DNA from: Thalassobium sp. R2A62 | Lineage (GTDB): Bacteria; Pseudomonadota; Alphaproteobacteria; Rhodobacterales; Rhodobacteraceae | Length of the DNA stretch: 64,000 nucleotides | Assembly: GCF_000161835.1 (NCBI RefSeq) | Contig: NZ_GG697169.2 | Location: 62,001-126,000, forward strand | Direction of reading: 5' to 3' | In this document: piece by piece, positions 8,839 to 18,343 of the stretch | Layout of the letters: each line of letters begins with the position of its first letter | Numbering within the stretch: the first letter of the stretch is position 1 | Translations under genes and position numbers: made by a program | Notes under the pieces: model-generated | What the model was told of the DNA's origin: nothing | Database searches by the model: none | Seen by the model: the letters and a program-made list of their open reading frames with translations, nothing else

Positions 8839-9461
8839 ACAGCGACGGATAGCGCGTCCATCGCATGGGCGGCAACCTCGGATGCGACCTGTTCCGGCGT
8901 TCTGTTGCCGTCGATCACGACGCAGCGGTTTGGCATGTCGCGTGCGAGGGCCAAAAATCCGTGCCGCAGGGTTTCTTGGAACGCGAGGCCGAAGTCCTCG
9001 AAGCGATCTTCGCCGGTCTCACGTGCAAGCCCGCGTTTGAGCGCGATTGCGGGGTCCATGTCGATGATAAAGGTTAGGTCGGGTTCGCGGCCGATCATCA
9101 GTGTATGCAGCTGATCAACCGTGGCGCGCAAATCGCCGCGGGTCGCGCCTTGGTAGACGCGGGTGCTGTCGGCGAAACGGTCCGAGATCACGGTCGTGCC
9201 AGCGGCAAGCGCGGGTTCAATCGTTTTTTCCAGATGATCCCTGCGCGCAGCGGTAAACAACAAGATTTCAGTTTCTGCCGACCAGCGATCAGTGTCACCG
9301 GACAACAAAAGGCCACGAATTTCTTCGGCACCTTCCGAGCCGCCAGGTTCGCGGGTCAAAAGTGTCTGTGCCCCCAAACGATCAACCAGCATGCGGGCTT
9401 GGGTCGATTTTCCCGACCCGTCGATACCCTCGAATGTGATGAAATGGCCATGATCCGCCAT
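8835..9461 (-). CDS. tmk: dTMP kinase (thymidylate kinase)
   Basis: Phosphorylates dTMP to dTDP, 208 residues. P-loop FEGIDGSGKSTQ at residues 9-20, TREPGGSEGAE, DRFADSTRVYQG (DR motif) and lid region LARETGEDRFED are all present. Start ATG is 3 bases after the dacA stop; its stop overlaps holB by 4 bases. Complete and ordinary. Confidence 0.97.
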   Translation of the reverse strand: MADHGHFITFEGIDGSGKSTQARMLVDRLGAQTLLTREPGGSEGAEEIRGLLLSGDTDRWSAETEILLFTAARRDHLEKTIEPALAAGTTVISDRFADSTRVYQGATRGDLRATVDQLHTLMIGREPDLTFIIDMDPAIALKRGLARETGEDRFEDFGLAFQETLRHGFLALARDMPNRCVVIDGNRTPEQVASEVAAHAMDALSVAV

Positions 9462-9464
9462 GGT

Positions 9465-10634
9465 TCAGAGCGATCCCTCGGCACCCAATTTGCCCAACAG
9501 GACATTGGCGGCACGGCGCATGGTTGGGCCAAAGCCACCTTTGGCGACGCTGCGATCTGCAACCAACGGCAGGCGCGTTTCTGGGAGCCCTTCAAAGGTG
9601 ATGACCAATTCGGCCAATTGTGCGCCTTCTTCGATTGGGGCCTCGATCGGGCCGTCGTAGACGACTTCGGCTGTGATATCGTCCTGCTTGAGGACTGGGA
9701 CCAGCAATGACAGATCTTCGACTGTGGTCAGTCCGACGCGATCAACATCGCCCATCCAGACATCGGCCTCGGCAATCTTGGTGCCGGCTTCGGTGATGTC
9801 TCTATGGACGAATTGGCGGAAGGCCCAGTTCACGATCTTTTCGCTTTCTTCAGCCCGTGCAGCGGCACTGTCTAGGCCCGTGATGACAAATATGATGCGA
9901 CGGTTGCCCTGTTTAGCCGACCCAACAAGACCGTACCCCGCTTCGTTCGTATGGCCGGTTTTGAGTCCGTCTGCGCCAATCCCAAGACCCAACAGTGGGT
10001 TGCGGTTTAGCCGGTTCTTGCTCTCTTTCTCGTCGAACATGAATTCTTTTTGCGAGAACAGCGGGTAGTATGTCGGATAATCTGTGATCAAGCGGTCGGC
10101 GAGGATCGACAGGTCACGCATGGACATCCGGTGTCCCGCTTGGGGCCAGCCGTTCGAGTTTGTGAATGTCGAATTCATCATGCCCAGTTCACGGGCGCGA
10201 GCCGTCATCATTCGACCGAACCCAGCTTCGGTGCCGTCGGTCGATAGCGCTTCGGCGATCACTGCGCAGGCGTCGTTGCCAGACAGAACAATGATGCCTC
10301 TGATCAAGTCTTCAACTTTGACCCGCTCGCCGCGTTTGAGGAACATTGTTGATCCTCCATAGTTCATCGCGTGTTGGCTGACGGGCAGTTCTTCGTCCAG
10401 ACGCAGCCGGCCATCCGACACAGCCTCGAACGCCATGTAGAGCGTCATCAGTTTCGACATGGATGCAGGTGGCAATGCCTCGTCTGCGTTCTTTTCCATC
10501 AACAGGGTGCCAGTTGTCTGATCAATGACAATTGCGGCGGTGGCCTGTGTTGCAAAATTTTGCGCAATTGCCGCGCTCGCCCCAAAGACAACAACGGCAA
10601 TAGTCGCAAAGACAGAAACGAGGCGTGGCAACAT
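9465..10634 (-). CDS. D-alanyl-D-alanine carboxypeptidase (class A PBP, DacA/DacC type)
   Basis: Penicillin-binding protein 5-type peptidase, 389 residues, trimming peptidoglycan pentapeptides in the periplasm. A signal peptide covers about residues 1-24. Active-site motifs in order: SMSK (SxxK), SGNDA (SxN) and KTGHT (KTG), followed by the C-terminal PBP5-type beta domain. Begins 10 bases after the upstream SPOR-protein stop; downstream tmk begins 3 bases on. All three catalytic motifs are intact. Confidence 0.95.
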   Translation of the reverse strand: MLPRLVSVFATIAVVVFGASAAIAQNFATQATAAIVIDQTTGTLLMEKNADEALPPASMSKLMTLYMAFEAVSDGRLRLDEELPVSQHAMNYGGSTMFLKRGERVKVEDLIRGIIVLSGNDACAVIAEALSTDGTEAGFGRMMTARARELGMMNSTFTNSNGWPQAGHRMSMRDLSILADRLITDYPTYYPLFSQKEFMFDEKESKNRLNRNPLLGLGIGADGLKTGHTNEAGYGLVGSAKQGNRRIIFVITGLDSAAARAEESEKIVNWAFRQFVHRDITEAGTKIAEADVWMGDVDRVGLTTVEDLSLLVPVLKQDDITAEVVYDGPIEAPIEEGAQLAELVITFEGLPETRLPLVADRSVAKGGFGPTMRRAANVLLGKLGAEGSL

Positions 10635-10644
10635 GGTTAGACCC

Positions 10645-11517
10645 TTAGTTGGTGACGAAATAAGCGTCGGTAAAGCCTTGGGATTTAACGCTCTTTAGAA
10701 TTGCGGCGCGTTCCGATTTGTTGCCCGCAGGCCCCACGACAACGCGGTAGAATTGGCCTCCTTGGCTTTCACCTGGGATCACCGTTGGCACGATGCCAGA
10801 GCCGCGAAGGCGCTCTGCTGTGCGGTCGGCGTTGGCTTTAACGCTAAAGATACCGACCTGAATAAAGGCTTTGGTCAGTGAAGAGGATTGTATCGGAACG
10901 GCCGGTGTCACCGCCGCGGCAGGTGCGGTCGATGCAACGGCGCGCGGGCTGGACCCTTCGATCGCATCAAGCGCGGCTTCTGCGCTTGCAATCGGGTCTA
11001 GACTGGTGGCCTCAACAGCGTCTGGCGCGTCGAATGTTTCAGTTCTGCTCTCTGCCGGAGCGGCGGGTTGAGCGACCTCTTGGCGGCGCAACGCGATCAC
11101 GCTGAGATCAGCAGGAGCGCCCGCCAACATGCCCAATGCCTCGGCAGCGTCTGACGAGACCTGAAGCCGTGGGCCGGGATTGTCGCGTTCGCGGCGGAAC
11201 AATGCCCCGATCACAAAGGTACCGTTTGCGGTGTTGCGAATGATGACACGTTCTGGATCGGTGACATCGGGGTGCGCGACCCAAACACCGCCAAGCGACG
11301 GGCGACCATCCCAAAGGCCGGCCTCACTGGCATTGAAAACTTCTGGCGATTCAACGTCTTGTTCCACCATCGCGACCGCGCCAACGGCGGTAGAGGCTGT
11401 TCCAGCGCTTTGTGGTGCCATCGTGGGGAATGCGAATTGGCCGTTTTCGTCGCATCCGGCCAAAGCTATCAAAGAGAGCCCCAAAACCGAAATTTTGATA
11501 CCAGAAATGCCTGCCAT
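10645..11517 (-). CDS. SPOR domain-containing lipoprotein
   Basis: Envelope protein of 290 residues from ATG 11517. The N-terminus has a lipobox (LIALAGC), then a long Ala/Pro/Val-rich linker, and a C-terminal SPOR domain of about 75 residues (FIQVGIFSVKANADRTAERL to the end) expected to bind denuded septal glycan. An in-frame ATG at 11577 exists, but AAAGGA lies 9 bases before 11517 and the signal peptide fits this later start. First gene of the dacA-tmk-holB operon; SPOR plus DacA suggests a cell-wall role. Confidence 0.85.
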   Translation of the reverse strand: MAGISGIKISVLGLSLIALAGCDENGQFAFPTMAPQSAGTASTAVGAVAMVEQDVESPEVFNASEAGLWDGRPSLGGVWVAHPDVTDPERVIIRNTANGTFVIGALFRRERDNPGPRLQVSSDAAEALGMLAGAPADLSVIALRRQEVAQPAAPAESRTETFDAPDAVEATSLDPIASAEAALDAIEGSSPRAVASTAPAAAVTPAVPIQSSSLTKAFIQVGIFSVKANADRTAERLRGSGIVPTVIPGESQGGQFYRVVVGPAGNKSERAAILKSVKSQGFTDAYFVTN

Positions 11518-11745
11518 AGCTACTGTTCCTTTGATCGCCCGGTTTCCAGGACTTGCCGATTTTTCGACGTTTTCCACTGCTTTTGACGCAGCAGCCAGCG
11601 GCTGAACGTCGTCCTTGGCCTGACACTAGTCTGTGTTTGATATTTTTGAAAGTCTGTCGACATCCAGATCGGCGGAATTCCCCAAAGCGTGATCGCATTT
11701 TCGGGTCTTGCTCTTAGCGAGTGAGGCGGTTACGAAACCCGCAGT

Positions 11746-11835
11746 GGAGGTTTGGCAGAGTGGTCGAATGCACCGGTCTTGAAAACCGACGGGCGTGAAA
11801 GCGTCCCCAGGGTTCGAATCCCTGAGCCTCCGCCA
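11746..11835 (+). tRNA. tRNA-Ser (anticodon UGA)
   Basis: 90-nt tRNA with encoded CCA. The 7-bp acceptor stem pairs GGAGGTT with AGCCTCC; discriminator G is typical of serine. Anticodon loop CTTGAAA reads TGA (codon UCA). A long variable arm (GGGCGTGAAAGCGTCCC) precedes the T-arm GGTTCGAATCC. A decayed integrase follows 160 bases downstream, so this tRNA is a likely past integration target. Confidence 0.97.
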
Positions 11836-11993
11836 CAATCCTAATTTCTTAATTTTACCATTAGAAACAATGGCTTGATGGTGTCATCGAACATGTCTTA
11901 CCCACACGTTGTACCGACACATCACGTATCTGGAGAAGTAGGCACGACATGCTTTTGTAGAGAATCTCAAGACAGATTCTTACGGTATTGGAA

Positions 11994-12473
11994 TGACGGG
12001 AAATTGCTAGGCATACTGGAGCTTCAACAATCACTGTGGATCATTCTCAGGCATGGTTGCGTTGCAAGAGGTCGCTCCCTGTCGTCTCTAATAGTGCCAC
12101 AAAAGCCCTACAGAAATTACTAGAAGCTAATAGCGACAGTCCTTACCTGTTCCCGCGCTACGCTTCCTATGGCAACCTGAACAACACAGGGGCCTCAGCT
12201 ACGCTCTGCCAGCACCTCAGAAAGTACCACAACGGTAAAACTGCGCACTGCCTGAGACATAGCTTCAGGGACCGCCTGAGAGACTGTGACGTGCCTTTAG
12301 AAGCTATAGATCAGGCTGGTGGTTACGATGTCACTACGGGAAGATGTTTTCCGTAAGTCTGCGTGTGTGCAAAACGTGTGTGCAAAAATTCTCAGGAAGC
12401 CATCGAAGCTATTGATTCTAAACCACTATTAAAAGTGGCGGAGACGAAGGGAAGTTACGTCTTGGCCGTTTAA
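11994..12473 (+). pseudogene. Tyrosine integrase remnant (C-terminal part)
   Basis: In one frame from about 11994 the translation reads like the catalytic part of a phage/island integrase: LFPRYASYG, then AHCLRHSFRDRLRD (HxxR box) and VPLEAIDQ. The frame is broken by TAA at 12354-12356 just after a damaged GG-Y box, and the same frame continues to a second stop at 12471-12473 through a plausible tail (VAETKGSYVLAV). The N-terminal half and the catalytic tyrosine region are missing. It lies just downstream of tRNA-Ser in the same direction, as integrases of tRNA-targeted islands do. No second copy of the tRNA 3' end was found by eye. Confidence 0.75.
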
Positions 12474-12693
12474 TCATTGATTTATATATTATATAATAAG
12501 TTAAAACTATAAATCGTAGCATATACTTGTAGCAGTTTTGCGCATTGAAACTATCACTTGTGATTGACAGTTCGATTCCCGAATTAGCATTCGAACATTT
12601 CTATCTGAGCTCTGATTGATCGGACCTTTTTAGATCAGGGCTTCAAGCAATGCATGTTGTTCGTTCCAAGCAAGCCATCACCCTCCTGAACTC
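12474..12693. other. AT-rich gap, no gene seen
   Basis: Low-GC stretch (for example TTATATATTATATAATAAG near 12481-12500) between the integrase relic and the end of the iron operon. I see no ORF with family similarity and no clear terminator for the operon. Confidence 0.5.
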
Positions 12694-13767
12694 CTACACA
12701 GAGACCAAGTGGTTATCCCACTGAACGACTTCTTTTCTCGATGAGACAAGATCAGCCTTCGCCCACGATGCCAACTCACCTGTTCCTGAGGTCAGCAAAA
12801 AACCGTTTCTTATTGCTGCCACGCCAGACACATCGACTGTGAAAAGCGATCCGATGCACTGTGAAGACGCTGTTTCATAGAATTGAATTGCACCGCCCCG
12901 TGGGGATGTCACAGCAATTGTAATGTCTTCTTCGACGTAAGCAATGCTACCCACATACCCCTGCATATCTCGCATCTGATCGGGAGTGGCCTGCATCAGG
13001 TCAATTTCACCTCCACGGTAATGTTGGCCTACGAGGCTTAGCGGCACACCATCACCCTGCCACTGCATCCCGAAGGCGACGTGCCCGTCTTGCGAAACAG
13101 CAAGATGTCTTATCGAGTTTTTGTGCATCTCAGGGGGCAATTCGACCGTCTCAATGACCGTGCCATTTTGGACGTAAGACAGGTTCGGTTTCATCGTGGA
13201 GATGTTCAGCTTGGTACGGCCAGAGTCTGGATGCGTGTCTATTCCGCCGTTTGCGACGACCAGCACGTCGGAGTCTGGCAAACGTTTGATGTCATGGGGA
13301 CCGATGCCGCCGCTGTCCCATTCGTCGATGCGGACGTATCCTGACGCGACATCCCAGACGCCGATCCGTCCACGGCCAGCCTCATAGTCATTCTCGGTCG
13401 TGTAAAGCAGGGTGCCATCTGCCGAGAATGCCCCGTGGCCATAAAAGTGGCGGCCAGTGGGCGCGTTCAGAATTGCCTTTTGAACGCCAGTCGTGCAGTC
13501 GATAACGATTGCGAATGTGCCTGGTCGTCTTGCAAAGGCAATTGCTTCGGGTTTGAGCGGATGCGCTGCTGCGGCATGACCACGGGCGGGAAGCGGGAGT
13601 TGGAATGTGATGTTCAGGTCAGCATCAATGCCGCATAGCACATAGGTCCCATCAGGCAGGGCTGCGGCTGAGAGGAACGAGGGTGATCCTGCATCTGCCC
13701 ACGCTGGTCTAGGGACCAGCCCAGTGGCTAATAATCCTGCTATGAACTGACGACGACCCGCTTCCAT
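12694..13767 (-). CDS. DUF1513 domain-containing protein (iron operon)
   Basis: Predicted exported beta-propeller-like protein, 357 residues from ATG 13767. The N-terminus RRQFIAGLLATGLVP looks like a twin-arginine signal. Repeated short sheets with motifs such as GHGAFSADGTLLYTTEND and PHDIKRLPDSDVLVVANGGI fit DUF1513. An open extension to 13923 has no family character and overlaps the imelysin gene, so ATG 13767, one base after the imelysin stop, is chosen. DUF1513 genes commonly close operons with imelysin and di-heme proteins. Function unproven; periplasmic iron handling is inferred from context. Confidence 0.85.
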   Translation of the reverse strand: MEAGRRQFIAGLLATGLVPRPAWADAGSPSFLSAAALPDGTYVLCGIDADLNITFQLPLPARGHAAAAHPLKPEAIAFARRPGTFAIVIDCTTGVQKAILNAPTGRHFYGHGAFSADGTLLYTTENDYEAGRGRIGVWDVASGYVRIDEWDSGGIGPHDIKRLPDSDVLVVANGGIDTHPDSGRTKLNISTMKPNLSYVQNGTVIETVELPPEMHKNSIRHLAVSQDGHVAFGMQWQGDGVPLSLVGQHYRGGEIDLMQATPDQMRDMQGYVGSIAYVEEDITIAVTSPRGGAIQFYETASSQCIGSLFTVDVSGVAAIRNGFLLTSGTGELASWAKADLVSSRKEVVQWDNHLVSV

Positions 13768-13768
13768 G

Positions 13769-14767
13769 CTAGTCTCCGTCCAGCGAATTGAATCCTGCGG
13801 CGACACCCAGTGTGGGGCCGAGTTCTGTTTGGACAGTGGTGCGGATGGTTCCAATGGATTGGCCGATGACCTCGATCTTGAGACGGGATTGTGGGTCCGC
13901 AACACCTGCGAAGACAGGATCATTCAAGGTCGCCAGTTTGCCTAGGGCATCTTCGAACTGGCGATTGAGGGTATCGGACAAGTTGGCATCAGACACCGAA
14001 AGGTGCGACGCCAAATCCTGCAAAGACATCAGGCTCAACGTGACATGCTTGGCAGATCGACCTGACCTACGGGCTTCTGCACGGGCTGGTTGGGGGCGAT
14101 CAAACGTGCCAAGGGGTCGGCCAAGGCGGCTGTCTTGGGTGAATTGTAGCCCTGCGGTCAGCGCCCTGAGCATTTCTTGCAGGACTTCTTCTTCGCTACG
14201 GTAGGTTGCATCGGGGCCTGGTGATAGGAGGACATCTTTATGGGAATGCCAATCGTCATGGATGGCCGAGGATGTAGCGGCGATGTCTGTGGTGACGGTT
14301 TGCACAAGGGCGCAGTGGTATTCGCTTGGCTGCATCAGGGTCTCGTCATACAGTAGGAACTCCAAGGCATAGAACCCACGGGCTGCGATAGAGACTTCGC
14401 TGTAAGCGGCTGCATCAAGGCCGATGGGGTCTTCATCCGAGATGAGCGTCGCCAGCGCACGTGGCGTGGCACCACGACTGTCTGGCCAGAATGCCAATGC
14501 AAAGGCACGATCATCCACTTCCGTGGGGCCTAACCGCAGATGTGATGTAGACACCCAAACATCAAATGCCACACCATAGGCGGTGCGCAGGTCGTCCGAG
14601 GTTGGGTCACAGTTCTGCATCGCTGCTTTCGAGAGTGCCTGAGAGGTCGAGGCCAGAGCCTCGAACCTTGGCAGGATATGGTCGTCTATGATGGCTGAGA
14701 TGGATGGGTTCGCTGTGGCGGTGAGTGGGGCGCAGGCAACAGCGGCGGCCAATAGGATACGTCTCAT
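13769..14767 (-). CDS. Imelysin family protein (second paralog)
   Basis: Periplasmic imelysin-like protein (peptidase M75 family by name, iron-regulated in known cases), 332 residues with a signal peptide at about residues 1-19. The imelysin GxHxxE signature is changed: the equivalent segment reads GFYALEFLLYDE, with Tyr in place of His, while the paralog at 17072-18331 keeps GYHAIEF. Overlaps the di-heme gene stop by 4 bases (ATGA) and is followed directly by DUF1513. The loss of His suggests altered metal binding; this is inference. Confidence 0.85.
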   Translation of the reverse strand: MRRILLAAAVACAPLTATANPSISAIIDDHILPRFEALASTSQALSKAAMQNCDPTSDDLRTAYGVAFDVWVSTSHLRLGPTEVDDRAFALAFWPDSRGATPRALATLISDEDPIGLDAAAYSEVSIAARGFYALEFLLYDETLMQPSEYHCALVQTVTTDIAATSSAIHDDWHSHKDVLLSPGPDATYRSEEEVLQEMLRALTAGLQFTQDSRLGRPLGTFDRPQPARAEARRSGRSAKHVTLSLMSLQDLASHLSVSDANLSDTLNRQFEDALGKLATLNDPVFAGVADPQSRLKIEVIGQSIGTIRTTVQTELGPTLGVAAGFNSLDGD

Positions 14768-16314
14768 AGGCTTTCCAAAAATCTCAACAGGGCTTCGCGA
14801 TCCTCAGTCGTCATATTGACCACCGCATCCCTTTGCCCCTGCGCCTCGCCACCATGCCACAACACTGCTTCCAGAAGCGACCGCGCACGACCATCGTGCA
14901 GGAAATATGTGTGGCCGCTGACTTGTTCGGTCAGGCCGATCCCCCAAAGTGGCGGGGTGCGCCATTCGCTGCCCGTTGCCCGTGCTTCGGGGCGATTGTC
15001 GGCCAAGGTAGGCCCCATGTCGTGAAGCAGCATATCGGTGTATGGCCAGATCAGTTGGAAGCTTTGTTCAGGCTGATCGTCAAGACGGTGGGTGACAAAG
15101 CTGGGCGTGTGGCAGGCTGTGCAGCCTGTGGTGTAGAACACTTCTTTGCCACTCAGCACCTCTGGATCGTCCACATCGCGCCGTGCTGGAACGCCGAGGT
15201 TACGGCTATAGAACGTCACAAGGTCCATACCTTCCGCGTCGATCTCCGTGTCACGGGCGTCTTCATCGCCGTGGATCGCGTCCTGACACAGGGTTTGATT
15301 GGTGGTGCATTCGCCAGCCCCTGCCGGAAACAGCGGATTGGATATGCCGATATCACCCGCAAAGGCCCCAGCAGATTGCTGCATCACAGTCGGGTTGCCA
15401 GCCTTGAGGCCAAAACGACCGAGCATGGGTTGATCGAACTCTAAGGACCAGACGACGTTTGGGCGGCCAGATATACCGTCGTTGTCCAGATCATCTGGGT
15501 CTGCATTGGCCAAAATGTCGGCTGTGGGGATCGCCTCAAGCAAACCGAGGCCGATCATCTGCGGGGCGACGCGGGGGGACAGCATCGCGCCATCAGCCAA
15601 GGGGCCATAGCCTAGGTTGTCAGCGGTATAGGTTGGGTGGCGCAGGGACACTTCCGTGCCATCGGCCAACATTACGATCTCTTCCTCGTAGGTAATCCCA
15701 AGCGAATACTCAGAGGCATGGCCCTGCACGGCAAAGTCCTGCAACTGCTCACCATAGGTCGGATCAGGCAGAGTTGCGATATAGTCGGCGATTTCGGCAA
15801 TTATCGCGTCATCTGGCACACCGTCTGGGTCCATGATCGACACACGCAGGAACATTGAAACGGGATTGTCTTCGGCGTTCTCTGGCGGGTGACCACGACC
15901 ATCCTTGATGTGGCACCGCTGGCAGGACCGTGCGTTGAACAACGGCCCCAAACCATCGGAGGCCAATGTCGATGAAGGCGATGAGACCCATAACTTACGG
16001 AACAATCCGTTGCCTAACCTGAACTCCATTTCATCCTCAAACGTGATGTTGCCAGAAGGCTGCGAGAAGGCGTTGGCATCAGGCAGGACACGCACGGTCG
16101 CTGCACCTGCTTGGCGTTCTTCGAACGGCTGCGCCACGGCAAAAACCGTCGCCAGTGCGGTGAAAGCGGCAATCCGTTCAGCCTCAGCATCAGTGCGGGG
16201 AACCACGTCAAGATGCGGATCACCCAGACCGTTATACGCGGTCTGGGCGGGTGTTTCGGCCAGTGCAACTGATCCTACCACCAAGGTGGCGATAATCAGA
16301 TTACTCGGCTTCAT
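14764..16314 (-). CDS. Di-heme oxidoreductase family protein (c-type cytochrome)
   Basis: Periplasmic c-type cytochrome of the DHOR/'thiol oxidoreductase' family, 516 residues from ATG 16314. Signal peptide [19 protein letters not shown], two heme sites CQRCH and CTACH, and the C-terminal [19 protein letters not shown] characteristic of the family. The frame is open further upstream to 16410 but that part is the antisense-frame tail of bacterioferritin; the chosen ATG overlaps the bfr stop by 14 bases. Found with imelysins in iron-uptake operons, where it is thought to assist redox handling of iron. Confidence 0.9.
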   Translation of the reverse strand: MKPSNLIIATLVVGSVALAETPAQTAYNGLGDPHLDVVPRTDAEAERIAAFTALATVFAVAQPFEERQAGAATVRVLPDANAFSQPSGNITFEDEMEFRLGNGLFRKLWVSSPSSTLASDGLGPLFNARSCQRCHIKDGRGHPPENAEDNPVSMFLRVSIMDPDGVPDDAIIAEIADYIATLPDPTYGEQLQDFAVQGHASEYSLGITYEEEIVMLADGTEVSLRHPTYTADNLGYGPLADGAMLSPRVAPQMIGLGLLEAIPTADILANADPDDLDNDGISGRPNVVWSLEFDQPMLGRFGLKAGNPTVMQQSAGAFAGDIGISNPLFPAGAGECTTNQTLCQDAIHGDEDARDTEIDAEGMDLVTFYSRNLGVPARRDVDDPEVLSGKEVFYTTGCTACHTPSFVTHRLDDQPEQSFQLIWPYTDMLLHDMGPTLADNRPEARATGSEWRTPPLWGIGLTEQVSGHTYFLHDGRARSLLEAVLWHGGEAQGQRDAVVNMTTEDREALLRFLESL

Positions 16315-16786
16315 CCATTTTGCTTGCATTAAGCTGCGCATATTTTTCTTCACCGAGTTTGGCCACGAGGTCCAGTTGGGTTTCAAGAAAGTCGATATGA
16401 CCTTCTTCATCGGTCAACAGTTCTTCGAAGATGTTCTTGGTCACGAAGTCACCCACAGCTTCGCAATGCTTACGCGCCTCCATATACAAATCACGTGCGC
16501 CGTGCTCAGAAGCAAGGTCGCACTCCAGCGTTTCCTTCGGCGTCTGACCGATGCGCAAAGGATCAAGTTTTTGCAGGTTCGGGTGACCGCCCAGAAACAG
16601 AATGCGGGCAATAATCTTGTCCGCGTGGTTCATCTCTTCGATGCTTTCTTCGCGGGATTTCGCTGCCATGTGACCAAGGCCCCAGTCTTCCTGCATACGG
16701 TAGTGCAACCAGTATTGGCTGACCGCCGTAAGTTCGCTGCGCAGGGCATCGTTGAGGTATTCAATAACTTTCTTGTCGCCGTTCAT
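16301..16786 (-). CDS. bfr: Bacterioferritin
   Basis: Iron-storage protein, 161 residues, the standard length. Ferroxidase ligands are visible: Glu in [14 protein letters not shown], EExxH in EEMNHADKI (this also contains the heme-ligand Met), Glu in [11 protein letters not shown], and EExxH in [10 protein letters not shown]. Overlaps the Bfd gene upstream by 26 bases and the di-heme gene downstream by 14 bases, so translation is probably coupled. Complete. Confidence 0.97.
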   Translation of the reverse strand: MNGDKKVIEYLNDALRSELTAVSQYWLHYRMQEDWGLGHMAAKSREESIEEMNHADKIIARILFLGGHPNLQKLDPLRIGQTPKETLECDLASEHGARDLYMEARKHCEAVGDFVTKNIFEELLTDEEGHIDFLETQLDLVAKLGEEKYAQLNASKMDEAE

Positions 16787-17027
16787 TTTCTTTTTCCTGT
16801 GTTGCTGCGGGTTTCAAATTCCGCAGCTGCATGGGGACTTCTGTATTGTCGTTGCTGCGCATGGTGGACAGGAACAGTGGCATACACCCGCCACAGTCCG
16901 CTGCCTTACCAAGTGCGCGATACACCTTTCCAGGTGTGATGATGGTCTTGTCATCCGACGCCCGCATCCAGTTGATCGCGGCATGGATGTCGTGGTCCGT
17001 GATATGCTGGCAGTGACAGACTATCAT
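16761..17027 (-). CDS. Bacterioferritin-associated ferredoxin (Bfd-like)
   Basis: Small [2Fe-2S] protein, 88 residues from ATG 17027, which releases iron from bacterioferritin in known systems. Cluster ligands fit C-x-C near the start (VCHCQHITD) and C-x2-C (ADCGGCMPL). An in-frame TTG at 17036 is possible, but AAGGG lies 9 bases before ATG 17027. The tail after CGGC is about 35 residues longer than in E. coli Bfd (64 aa) and is charged, ending inside bfr. Confidence 0.88.
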   Translation of the reverse strand: MIVCHCQHITDHDIHAAINWMRASDDKTIITPGKVYRALGKAADCGGCMPLFLSTMRSNDNTEVPMQLRNLKPAATQEKENERRQESY

Positions 17028-17071
17028 TTTATGCAACCCTTCGGTTTGACCATGATGACAAGACCTTATTC

Positions 17072-18331
17072 TTACTGGAACACAGCGTTTGGATCGTCCA
17101 AGGAGTCTGACCCTTCGATGCCAACACCATCCACGCCAAGGGCCGCAATCACCCGTTCGATGAACCGTGTCTGGTCAATCAACCCGTTCACGCCGCCCAT
17201 GATCAGGGCTTCGCCTTCGACATTGCCACGTTCGAGCATCTGGTCATAGGCAAAGCCTGCCTCTGCTGCGATCTTGATACGACCCAAGGCCATGACGGCA
17301 TCGCCGAGCTTGCCTTGCATTTCAGCGTCCAGTGCTGCGTCCGTTTCGGCCATAAGATCAGACAACGAAGGCCCTGTAACCAACGATCCATCAACGCGGA
17401 TATATTCACCAAGGTAGACGTTTTGGATGCCCACGCCGTTGTAATAGTGGTCGTTGTGCGTGTTATCGGCAAAGCAGGAGTGCTCTTCCTCTGGGTCGTT
17501 GAGCATCACGCCAAGTCGCATCCGTTCCCCAGCCGTTTCGCCGTAGGACAAAGACCCCATGCCTGTAAGGATGGCAGAGATACCCGCATCGGCATCGGAC
17601 ATCAGTTCACTGCGGGCCTCGCCGCCGATCGCCCAGGCGCCTGCCATATATTCCAGATCGGAAATCAGCAGGTCTGTGGCAGCAGTCAGGTATTCACCAC
17701 GGCGATCACAGTTGCCGTTCGTACATTCATCACCCATGGCGTAATCTGTCCAAGGTCGATCCCCTGCACCCGTGCCGTGACCGTTGAGGTCTTGGCCCCA
17801 AAGCAGAAACTCAATCGCATGGTAACCCGTGGCGACGTTGGCCTCGACGCCATCGGCTTCTTGCAGGGTGTCTTCCAGCAACGCAGGCGTGATGGATGTC
17901 GCGTCGATGTCCTGACCAGACAGCGTAAAGGTCGGGTTGGCGATGACGTTCAGCGCCGCAAAAGCGTTCTCGTCAGAAGGACCGCCATAGGACGCATCCA
18001 CGTAGTCGATCAGCCCCTCATCCAGCGGCCAAGCGTTCACCTTGCCTTCCCAGTCATCGACGATGGCATTGCCGAAACGGAACACCTCGGTCTGTTGGTA
18101 TGGCACACGGGCGGCCAACCATGCAGCACGGGCAGCGGTCAGGTTCTCTGCGGATGGATCAGCGACCAGCGCATTCACCGCCGCTTGCAAACGCTGGGCT
18201 GTGATTAGGCTGTCGCCGTAGTTGGCTGCTGCGATATCGGCATAGGTGTCCAGCACGTCTGTAGTTTCAACCGCAAGTGCGGGTGTGGCGAGGCCAACTG
18301 CAATGGCTGTCGTAAGGAGGTAGCGTTTCAT
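17072..18331 (-). CDS. Imelysin family protein (IrpA-like)
   Basis: Periplasmic iron-regulated protein, 419 residues. Signal peptide about 1-20 (ending ATPALA). The imelysin motif GYHAIEFLLWGQDLNG is intact, as are VPYQQTEVFRFGN and EGKVNAWPLDEGLIDYVD, typical of the IrpA/ICMP branch. Twelve bases downstream of the Cys-rich gene in the same operon. The family is linked to iron uptake in cyanobacteria and Vibrio/Pseudomonas; enzymatic activity is not established here. Confidence 0.92.
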   Translation of the reverse strand: MKRYLLTTAIAVGLATPALAVETTDVLDTYADIAAANYGDSLITAQRLQAAVNALVADPSAENLTAARAAWLAARVPYQQTEVFRFGNAIVDDWEGKVNAWPLDEGLIDYVDASYGGPSDENAFAALNVIANPTFTLSGQDIDATSITPALLEDTLQEADGVEANVATGYHAIEFLLWGQDLNGHGTGAGDRPWTDYAMGDECTNGNCDRRGEYLTAATDLLISDLEYMAGAWAIGGEARSELMSDADAGISAILTGMGSLSYGETAGERMRLGVMLNDPEEEHSCFADNTHNDHYYNGVGIQNVYLGEYIRVDGSLVTGPSLSDLMAETDAALDAEMQGKLGDAVMALGRIKIAAEAGFAYDQMLERGNVEGEALIMGGVNGLIDQTRFIERVIAALGVDGVGIEGSDSLDDPNAVFQ

Positions 18332-18343
18332 GAGGGTGTCCCT

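Noticed and set aside
11875-12123. 82-codon plus-strand frame after tRNA-Ser
   Set aside because: It is another frame of the integrase relic region; the integrase-like motifs are in a different frame.
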